Shown in pieces: positions 7,774 through 13,124 of a stretch of 13,124 bases of DNA; within the stretch, counting starts at the first letter, position 1; every line of letters starts with the position of its first letter. Made by a program: the position numbers and the translations under genes. The DNA is taken from NCBI GenBank assembly GCA_027483425.1, contig JAIXUR010000221.1, positions 1-13,124 of the forward strand, read 5' to 3'. The notes beneath the pieces were generated by a model. That model did not search any database, had not been told where the DNA came from, and saw only the letters and a program-made list of their open reading frames with translations. Source of the DNA: Cyanobacteriota bacterium. GTDB taxonomy: Bacteria; Cyanobacteriota; Cyanobacteriia; Phormidesmidales; Phormidesmidaceae.

Positions 7774-8087
7774 GAGTGTTCCAACTAAATACCTATCCGG
7801 GATCTCGCCGCGACCGGCCCAATGGGCCGAGTTCGCGTCCTTGGCAGGGATATTTTTTTAGTTGGGATGCTCCAGGTGTCCAGCTCATGCCTCGGCCAGG
7901 GCTGGAGCTCAGCCATTTTGGCGGGTGGCACCTAGCCACTGCGATCGGGGTAGTTTATAGGATGGAATGCTCTCCGCTCCAGCCTCGAGATTGGAGTAGA
8001 GTTGGCCGGTGGTTCGGCAATCTCTCCGGACAGACCGGCTAAAACTGTGTTTTGATAGAATGCTGTTCGTATTAATCCCAGAGCGGA
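7774..8087. other. 314-bp spacer between ftn2 and the DUF3038 gene
   Basis: An 88-codon GTG-initiated frame (7776-8042) shows no family features, is rich in Trp, Gly and Pro, and is not supported as a gene. CGGCCC/GGGCCG (7815-7820, 7824-7829) forms a tight 6-bp hairpin with a 3-nt loop. A run of seven T follows only about 23 nt later (7853-7859), so it is at best an imperfect terminator for ftn2. The right end carries a promoter candidate for the next gene. Confidence 0.5.
8053..8061 (+). promoter_or_regulatory. Extended -10 promoter candidate for the DUF3038-DUF4335 operon
   Basis: TGATAGAAT matches the extended -10 pattern TGnTATAAT with one mismatch in the hexamer. It lies 26 nt before the ATG at 8088, a sensible leader length. 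There is no good -35, which extended -10 promoters can do without. Confidence 0.35.
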
Positions 8088-8693
8088 ATGCCAGTAGATA
8101 GCCCGACCCTTTCTCCGTCGTCCCTGATGTTAGACACCCTGCCGAGCCCAGGGTTGCCTAGCGACGAGTGCCCGCGTCGAGCGCGCATTCAGCTTGACCT
8201 GCTACTGCTGGCGATCGAGGCCCTTGACCTAGACGGCAGTGAGGCCATGCTGGTCGCTGCCCGAGAGCTGGCGTTGGAAGGTCTGATTAAAGGACGTGTA
8301 CACCTGTGGCTCCTGAGGGGCACCAACCCCATGCGACGCTACAGCCAGCGCCGACCGCTGCAGCTCGAAGAGGCCAAGGCTCTGGTGATGGTGATTTGTA
8401 CCCTATCCCGTCGGCTGACCGTGCTGATTCGGCAGTTGCTGATTGGCTACCAGCAGCTGTCCGACAAACAGCTTACCCTTGACCACCACTTTCGCCTGGC
8501 CGACTATCTGAGTCGCTTTCGCAGCCACTTTCGGGCTCGCATGAACCCGCGCCGAGCGGGGGTGATTTCCTACAGCACCGACGACAAGCTGGATGATCTG
8601 GCGGTAGAGCTGCTGCAACAGCTGCTGCTGTGCTCTGGCGTGCTTGGCCCCCAGCGATTGTGGAGCAGCCTATTTGACGGAGAAGTAGCATGA
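8088..8693 (+). CDS. DUF3038 family protein (conserved cyanobacterial, unknown function)
   Basis: The 201-residue soluble protein is recognisable as DUF3038 from the core LDLLLLAIEALDLDGSEAML, the RVHLWLLRGTNPMRR segment and RRPLQLEEAKALV. No membrane segment or catalytic motif is visible. It looks all-helical, with several Leu-rich amphipathic stretches, and has many Arg residues in the C-terminal half (SRFRSHFRARMNPRR). The ATG at 8088 has only a weak GAG upstream; an internal Met at residue 14 is an alternative start that would still keep the conserved part. Its stop overlaps the start of the DUF4335 gene (ATGA), so the two are translationally coupled and their products may act together. 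The biochemical role is unknown. Confidence 0.87.
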   Translation: MPVDSPTLSPSSLMLDTLPSPGLPSDECPRRARIQLDLLLLAIEALDLDGSEAMLVAARELALEGLIKGRVHLWLLRGTNPMRRYSQRRPLQLEEAKALVMVICTLSRRLTVLIRQLLIGYQQLSDKQLTLDHHFRLADYLSRFRSHFRARMNPRRAGVISYSTDDKLDDLAVELLQQLLLCSGVLGPQRLWSSLFDGEVA

Positions 8694-10087
8694 CCATTCA
8701 ACGTCAATACACCCTGCCCCACTGCAGCTTGATCCTGGAGGGGTTGAGCACCGACGCCACGGATCCCCTAGCCCCCCTTACGGTCCTGATGAATGCCGAG
8801 TGTCGTTTGCCGGGAGCTACCGACGCCATTCTGTCCGGTGGGCGAGAATTTCTCGATAGTCTGGTGGTGGCCGTGAGCCGCTACGGGCAGCAGCTGCTCA
8901 GCGGCGTACATTACCCCGGAGTGGCCGCCAGCGCCCCCCTGGTCGGGCTCAAACCCGGCGCAGGGTCTTACCACCATTTGATTGTGCAGCAACCGCCCCT
9001 GGGGGAGCCGGTGAGCGATGTGAATGCCCAACCCCCGCTGGATGTCAAGCTCAGCACGGTGCAGTTCTACGACCTGATGGAGGCCGTAGACCAGCTGTTG
9101 GCCGACACCCAGACCCTGCCCGATCTCACCGCCCAGTTCCAGGCTGTGTCGCGGCGACTGGTGCAACCCACCGAGCCGATCGCCAAGCGGGCTGCACCCG
9201 CCGCCCTGGGCGCAGCGGCTCTGGCGGCGGCGGGACTGGCGCTGTTCTTTGTGCCACCGCCTACGTTTGAGCCCAGTCGCCCCGAGTCTGAGGCGACGAC
9301 TCCGGCGGAGACCAGTCAGACGCCCCCGGCCACCCCTCCAGAAACGGCCCCGGCCGCTGAGACCAGTAACGGCGCTACGGCTGAAAATGCCCCGGCTGAC
9401 GACGGCGACTTAGCTCGCCTGGAAAATGCCCCGGCGATCACCGACCCTGCGGCGATCGCCCTGCTGCAGAGCGATGTCACCCGTCGCTTGCAAGAGGCCT
9501 GGGCCAATGGCCCGCGCCCCAGCGGCAATTTAGACTACCGGATGGTGGTATCTGAGAATGGCGATATTCTGGGCTACAAGTATGAAACGGACCTGGCCCT
9601 GGCCGAGGTAGACAACACCCCCCTCCCCAAGCTCACCTTCGTGCCCGTGGCGGGGGCTGAGCCGGTGCAGGAGCCGGTCGCAGAGTTTATGACTACCTTT
9701 ACCCCCGAGGGGGAGGTGGTGGTCAAGCCCAGGGAGACACCGACCCCAGCGGCCACGGGGCCCACGGGGGAACTGCCGACCCTAGCGGCGAAGGTGACCG
9801 ACGGCGATCGCATTCGCGCCCTCAACAGCACCCTCTACGACGATATTTTGGCCAAACTTGAACCGTTATCGGCCAGCGAGGCCCTGCGGTTTCGAGTACG
9901 GCTGACTGAGTCGGGCGAAGTTGTCGGCTACGAGCCCATTAATGCCGCCGCTGGCCTGCTGGCGGCCGAGACCCCGCTGCCCAGCTTGGTTACGGCCCCG
10001 GATAGCACCCTCGAGCAGGCTGACTTTCTCGTCGTGTTTACCGAGGGCGGTGTCCTAGAGGTGAACCCCTGGGATGGCTGGCCCTAG
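8690..10087 (+). CDS. DUF4335 family membrane protein with duplicated C-terminal domain
   Basis: The 465-residue protein begins with a DUF4335 domain (about 1-150; landmarks MTIQRQYTLPHCSLILEGLS, LSGGREFLDSLVVAVSRYGQ and FYDLMEAVDQLLADTQTLPDL). A basic patch and a single Ala-rich membrane segment (about 168-188) follow, then a Pro/Thr/Glu/Ala-rich linker (about 189-255). Two related domains end the protein, about 258-347 and 373-460. They share [VL][ST]E[NS]G[DE][IV][LV]GY, then TPLP 15 residues after GY, then F..xFT..G...V.P, with the landmarks 118 residues apart. The basic residues before the membrane segment predict N-terminus inside and the repeats outside. The start overlaps the DUF3038 stop by 4 bp and has GGAG 7 nt upstream. 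DUF4335 function is unknown; the repeat domains loosely resemble TonB-C-like folds, but this is a guess. Confidence 0.87.
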   Translation: MTIQRQYTLPHCSLILEGLSTDATDPLAPLTVLMNAECRLPGATDAILSGGREFLDSLVVAVSRYGQQLLSGVHYPGVAASAPLVGLKPGAGSYHHLIVQQPPLGEPVSDVNAQPPLDVKLSTVQFYDLMEAVDQLLADTQTLPDLTAQFQAVSRRLVQPTEPIAKRAAPAALGAAALAAAGLALFFVPPPTFEPSRPESEATTPAETSQTPPATPPETAPAAETSNGATAENAPADDGDLARLENAPAITDPAAIALLQSDVTRRLQEAWANGPRPSGNLDYRMVVSENGDILGYKYETDLALAEVDNTPLPKLTFVPVAGAEPVQEPVAEFMTTFTPEGEVVVKPRETPTPAATGPTGELPTLAAKVTDGDRIRALNSTLYDDILAKLEPLSASEALRFRVRLTESGEVVGYEPINAAAGLLAAETPLPSLVTAPDSTLEQADFLVVFTEGGVLEVNPWDGWP

Positions 10088-10164
10088 TCTTCCTGGTTCT
10101 ACCTTCAGCGCTGCCGTTGCCCCACCCCATTAGGCTGGCTCCATGTTTCTAGCCCAATTACGTC

Positions 10165-11202
10165 ATGGCTGATTCCCCTGACCTGCCGCCCTCTGATTCT
10201 GGCCCGGTTTCGCCTGGCCCAGGCACACCTGGGCCAGGTAAGGCTCCCCTAACCCCAGCGCCCCAGCGGAGCCAGGCGACTGGGCTGCGGGCTCTAGGCA
10301 CCCTGCTGGTGCGGCTGATGATTCTAGGCACCGGGGTCGGCCTGGGCTGGCTAACGGGGATCCTGGTGGCCCAGGTGGTTCCGGCTCGCAACCCAGAACC
10401 GCCCCTGGTGGAGGTGGCCCTGCGCCACAGCAGTCAAACCCTGCGGAAGCTGCGGCAATTGCCCCAGTGGTGGCAAGGCGGCAGCACCGTCGGCCTAGCC
10501 CCGGCGGATCCTGCGCCAGGGCTGACCTCGTCACCCCCAGACCCCGCCAACCCAACCGCCGCGCCGTTACCAACCTTGACCGAGGGCGATCGCCAGCGCC
10601 TTCAAACCGATCTCACCGGTCTACAGGGTGATTTGGCCAGCCTGAACAACCGCCTGGAAGAGCTGGAGAGCCGCCTGGGTGCCTCGCCTGGGGGCACGCT
10701 GGAAGATCGCTTGCAGCGCCTCGACCAGCGGCTGGACAGCGGCTCGACAGGCAATTCTAGTGCAGCCCCCGCCGCGTCTGATCCCCCCCCTGGGGGCAAA
10801 CGACCTGCCCTTGTGCCCTACCAGGAGCCCCGCTTTACCCGGGTGAGCGATCGCATCGTTTTACCCAGTGCGCTGCTATTTGAGCCGGGCAGCAGCGTGC
10901 TCACCGCCCCTGGCCAGCAGTTGCTCGACAGCATTGCCCCTGACCTGAGCCGCTACGGCCCGGCCACCCTGCTGGTGGGTAGCCACACCGACACCAGCGC
11001 CGTGCCCGCTGATATCGCCAGTCAGCTCACCCTCCAGCAGGCCCTGGCGGTGCAGCAGTACCTGGCCCTCCAGCTAGGGGCCGAGGGCAGCCGCTGGGTT
11101 GCCCTGGGCTACGGCCCCACTCGACCGATCACCCCAGGCCTCACCGCCACCGATCGGCAGCGCAACCAGCGAGTCGAAATTGGCCTAGTGCCGGGGAGCT
11201 AA
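10165..11202 (+). CDS. OmpA-family membrane protein with single TM, coiled coil and OmpA domain
   Basis: The 345-residue protein has a Pro/Gly-rich N-terminal tail (1-35), a membrane segment (about 51-72) after basic residues, and a Pro-rich linker. A predicted coiled coil (about 139-192, repeated RLxxL heptads) and a C-terminal OmpA-like domain (about 228-342) follow. OmpA landmarks are LLFEPGSSVL, VGSHTDT (271-277, with the ligand-binding Asp at 276), LTLQQALAVQQYL and RQRNQRVEIGL. The Arg that normally follows in LSxxRA is Gln (Q292). Such proteins usually anchor a membrane to peptidoglycan. With one uncleaved helix it is probably a plasma-membrane protein reaching the cell wall, not a beta-barrel. 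The ATG at 10165 lies 77 nt after the DUF4335 stop without a clear Shine-Dalgarno. fmt follows after 3 nt. A strong inverted repeat lies in codons 17-25. Confidence 0.87.
   Translation: MADSPDLPPSDSGPVSPGPGTPGPGKAPLTPAPQRSQATGLRALGTLLVRLMILGTGVGLGWLTGILVAQVVPARNPEPPLVEVALRHSSQTLRKLRQLPQWWQGGSTVGLAPADPAPGLTSSPPDPANPTAAPLPTLTEGDRQRLQTDLTGLQGDLASLNNRLEELESRLGASPGGTLEDRLQRLDQRLDSGSTGNSSAAPAASDPPPGGKRPALVPYQEPRFTRVSDRIVLPSALLFEPGSSVLTAPGQQLLDSIAPDLSRYGPATLLVGSHTDTSAVPADIASQLTLQQALAVQQYLALQLGAEGSRWVALGYGPTRPITPGLTATDRQRNQRVEIGLVPGS
10213..10238 (+). repeat. Perfect 11-bp inverted repeat inside the start of the OmpA-like gene
   Basis: CCTGGCCCAGG (10213-10223) and its exact reverse complement CCTGGGCCAGG (10228-10238) flank a CACA loop. 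In mRNA this is a very stable hairpin 46 nt past the ATG. It encodes the PGPGTPGPG tail, so it could be a by-product of Pro/Gly codons or act on translation or transcription of the OmpA-fmt pair. Confidence 0.8.
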
Positions 11203-11205
11203 CCG

Positions 11206-12222
11206 ATGCGTCTTGTCTTTTTTGGAACGCCAGAATTTGCTGTGCCCAGTCTACAGCGGCTGCTGGCCGAGCCCGGTTTTGAGGTCGTGGCGGTGGTCAC
11301 CCAACCCGATCGCCGCCGGGGGCGCGGTAACCAGGTCGACGCCTCCCCGGTCAAGCAGGCGGCGGCGGTGGCCGGTTGTCTCGTCCTACAACCAACGCGG
11401 ATTAAAAAGGATGAGGCTACCCTAGTCGCCCTAGAGGCGCTCCAGGCCGATGCCTTTGTGGTGGTGGCCTACGGGCAACTGCTCTCCCAGCGCCTGCTCG
11501 CCATGCCCCGGCTGGGCTGCATCAACGGCCACGGGTCGCTGCTGCCCGCCTACCGGGGGGCGGCCCCCATTCAGTGGTGCATTGTCAACGGCGACACCGT
11601 GACCGGCATGACCACCATGCACATGAACCTGGGCATGGATACGGGGGATATGTTGCTGAGGTCGACGCTGCCCATTGGTCTGTTGGATACCGCTGGGATG
11701 GTAGCGGCGGCCCTGGCCCAGCAATGTGCTGACCTACTGGTGGAGACCCTGCACGGCCTCCAGGCCGGCACCCTGACCGCCCAACCCCAGGACGAGGCCC
11801 TGGCCACCTACGCGCCGCTGATTCAAAAGGAAGATTTTGAGCTGGACTGGGGTAAACCGGCGATCGCGCTACATAACCAGGTACGCGGCTTTTACCCCAA
11901 CGGCGTGACGACCTTTCGGGGACAGCCGCTCAAGATTATCGCGACGGCCCCGCTCGGAGAGCCCTACTGGGCGGCCCTGCCCCCGGATCTGGGCGCGTTG
12001 CGAACGACTGTAGAGGCGATCGCCGCTGAGGCCACCCAGCTCAATCTCACTCCGGGTACCATCGTCGGGCTGCTCAAGGGCCACGGCCCCCTGGTGCAGA
12101 CGGGCGAGGGGTTACTGCTGCTGCGCCAGGTTAAACCCAGCGGCAAGCAAGTCCAGGCGGGGGGTGATTTCGTCAACGGGAGTCGCCTGCAGCTGGGGGA
12201 ACGGCTGGACACCGGGGATTGA
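11206..12222 (+). CDS. fmt: Methionyl-tRNA formyltransferase
   Basis: This enzyme transfers a formyl group from 10-formyltetrahydrofolate to Met-tRNAfMet, producing the bacterial initiator tRNA. The 338-residue product starts MRLVFFGTPEFAVPSL. It has the Rossmann-type formyltransferase domain (about 1-190) with the catalytic trio N107, H109 and D145, the SLLP loop (111-114) followed by YRGAAPIQ, and the MGMDTGDM-like segment around D145. The C-terminal tRNA-binding domain (about 205-325) includes NQVRGFYPNG. Residue 108 is Gly where the family usually has Val (INVH). The ATG at 11206 has GGGGAG 7 nt upstream, overlapping the end of the OmpA-like gene, with a 3-nt intergenic gap; the two are clearly co-transcribed. 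Confidence 0.96.
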   Translation: MRLVFFGTPEFAVPSLQRLLAEPGFEVVAVVTQPDRRRGRGNQVDASPVKQAAAVAGCLVLQPTRIKKDEATLVALEALQADAFVVVAYGQLLSQRLLAMPRLGCINGHGSLLPAYRGAAPIQWCIVNGDTVTGMTTMHMNLGMDTGDMLLRSTLPIGLLDTAGMVAAALAQQCADLLVETLHGLQAGTLTAQPQDEALATYAPLIQKEDFELDWGKPAIALHNQVRGFYPNGVTTFRGQPLKIIATAPLGEPYWAALPPDLGALRTTVEAIAAEATQLNLTPGTIVGLLKGHGPLVQTGEGLLLLRQVKPSGKQVQAGGDFVNGSRLQLGERLDTGD

Positions 12223-12240
12223 AACCCTAGGGGCGATCGC

Positions 12241-12267
12241 CTGGTCAGAAATTGTAGGGCTGGCCAG
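12241..12267 (+). terminator. Hairpin after fmt, possible transcript end
   Basis: CTGGTCAG (12241-12248) pairs with CTGGCCAG (12260-12267) over 8 bp with one G-U pair and an 11-nt loop, starting 18 nt past the fmt stop. No T-tract follows, so intrinsic termination is uncertain; it may instead protect the 3' end of the message. Confidence 0.3.
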
Positions 12268-12411
12268 AGGCGGTGCCGATCGCAACGATGAAATGGCTTA
12301 GGGGTGTGCGCAAAGCGTGTCCTTTGGGCCTATGGTTGTTCGCCTACCAGTGGAGATCGCGATCGAGAAATCATATTTATATTTCAATTTTCAATTCAGC
12401 AACGCTAGCTC

Positions 12412-12468
12412 GCCATCGCCCCTCCAGGAGGGTTGTCTTCAGCTTGCCCTAAGCAAAGTGGCGATGGC
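12412..12468. other. Structured element: 9-bp inverted repeat enclosing two small hairpins
   Basis: GCCATCGCC (12412-12420) is exactly complementary to GGCGATGGC (12460-12468). Inside lie a symmetric CCTCCAGGAGG (12421-12431) and GCTT/AAGC (12442-12445, 12451-12454) with a 5-nt loop. The 57-nt unit could fold into a branched RNA or be a small repeat element; no known RNA family is recognised. Confidence 0.4.
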
Positions 12469-12610
12469 TACAACAAAAATCTCAACAGATTAAGCTTCTC
12501 AAACACTTATTACCAAGAATTACTCTTTCTAATTTTGCCTTTAATTCGGAGTCATGGCACTACCCATCACTGATAACCTGAAGTGTTTTAGGTTACCGTT
12601 AAGGCTCCTA

Positions 12611-12632
12611 TATAGATCCGCTATAGATCCGT
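12611..12632 (+). repeat. Tandem 11-bp repeat TATAGATCCGC/T
   Basis: TATAGATCCGC (12611-12621) is followed directly by TATAGATCCGT (12622-12632). Each copy contains a TATAGA, which resembles a -10 hexamer, but no matching -35 or downstream gene is evident. Confidence 0.6.
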
Positions 12633-13069
12633 CACGGCGAGCAAGTGATTGGTTATGACGAGGTTAAAATCAGCCGAAAAATTCGTTCAAGTTAATCTTG
12701 AATTAACCCCTTTTCAAGCATTTCTCTCGTCAAGAGGGCAGGAAATAATGCGAAAACCGCCTTCAAAGACTGATCTTTTCCATAGGAATTGGCCTATAAC
12801 ATTCTGAATTTTGATATTAACCCAGATTTAACGATTAATTTTGCCCTAAATTTGTTAACCAATAAAGCCCTGAGACTTAATCCTAATTTAGAGCTTTTGT
12901 GGGATTATCCTCCTGTACGCATCGGGATCGAAATTATACTGAATCGTGCTTAGCGCCCAAAGCTTTTCCGAGTCGAACCCAGTAGGAGAAGAACAAGCTC
13001 TACAGGCCTGAATTTCTTTATATTTGCCAATCCTTTCTCCCAAAAGAGAGAAGAGAACCAAATTAAAAG

Positions 13070-13093
13070 TTCCTTTCCCGTCTGGGAGAGGAA
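13070..13093. repeat. Strong hairpin resembling dispersed cyanobacterial intergenic repeats
   Basis: TTCCTTTCCC (13070-13079) and GGGAGAGGAA (13084-13093) form a 10-bp stem (one G-U pair) with a GTCT loop, followed by TTTAGGGTGAG. A weaker CTTTCTCC/GAGAGAAG pair lies 30-40 bp upstream (13033-13053). The style (CTCTCCC...GGGAGAG...AGGGTGAG) is like repeats scattered between genes in many cyanobacteria; the window ends 31 bp later, so its full extent is not visible. Confidence 0.45.
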
Positions 13094-13124
13094 TTTAGGG
13101 TGAGCGCAAAACCCCGCGTTTCAC

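Larger units (their letters stand above)
12223..13124. other. 0.9-kb gene-poor, AT-rich right end
   Basis: No gene of ordinary size is supported on either strand. Composition falls sharply after about 12361: 19 of 60 bases are G or C at 12481-12540, against 43 of 60 at 10201-10260. HIP1 is absent after 12240. Several inverted repeats lie here: 12412-12468, TAACCT/AGGTTA at 12574-12595, TTCAAG/CTTGAA at 12686-12702 overlapping GTTAAT/ATTAAC at 12691-12707, ATAGG/CCTAT at 12782-12797, and 13070-13093. Two short open frames (12655-12807 and 12786-12953) overlap in different frames and may be chance or gene remains. It could be a decayed mobile or laterally acquired segment or plain intergenic DNA. 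Confidence 0.5.

Noticed and set aside
7776..8042. 88-codon GTG frame directly after ftn2
   Set aside because: No Shine-Dalgarno, odd Trp/Gly/Pro-rich product, no family features, and it spans a hairpin and a T-run.
12969..12982. T-arm-like GGGTTCGACTC on the minus strand, suggesting a tRNA
   Set aside because: The flanking bases do not form the 5-bp T stem, and no anticodon or acceptor arm can be built around it.

Overview
The window looks like the chromosome of a high-G+C cyanobacterium. It holds 13 copies of the HIP1 octamer GCGATCGC (at 1782, 3735, 5471, 5703, 5869, 7615, 9452, 9804, 10586, 10847, 11860, 12016 and 12233). It also carries cyanobacterial signature genes: an Ftn2/ARC6-type division protein and an adjacent DUF3038-DUF4335 pair. 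The composition and gene set would suit a filamentous Leptolyngbya- or Nodosilinea-like lineage, but that genus-level guess is inference only.

Layout. Positions 1-4667 form a minus-strand block read right to left: pdhA (pyruvate dehydrogenase E1 alpha), pdhB (E1 beta), secD and secF. The first codons of a further gene lie at the window edge. A 724-bp divergent intergenic region (4668-5391) follows; it has several CCTAGG-centred palindromes and no convincing gene. The plus-strand block is ftn2 (GTG start), a 314-bp gap with a candidate extended -10 promoter, a DUF3038 gene, a DUF4335 gene overlapping it by 4 bp, an OmpA-domain gene, and fmt (methionyl-tRNA formyltransferase). The last 0.9 kb (12223-13124) has no convincing gene. 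From about 12361 it becomes AT-rich and is full of inverted repeats, including a structured element and a dispersed-repeat-like hairpin at the right end.

How the genes fit together. The minus block joins acetyl-CoA supply (PdhAB) to the SecDF protein export motor. The plus block is dominated by envelope proteins. Ftn2, the DUF4335 protein and the OmpA-like protein are each predicted to be bitopic: basic or soluble N-terminal part inside, one membrane segment, a Pro/Ala-rich linker, and a folded C-terminal domain outside. Their proximity suggests a cell-envelope or division-related neighbourhood, but no functional link is shown by sequence alone.

The strongest candidates for something undescribed are: (i) the DUF3038/DUF4335/OmpA set, in which the DUF4335 protein carries a duplicated extracytoplasmic domain and the OmpA domain lacks the usual peptidoglycan-binding arginine; (ii) paired CCCTAGGGTA palindromes exactly 30 bp apart just upstream of ftn2; and (iii) the structured AT-rich right end.
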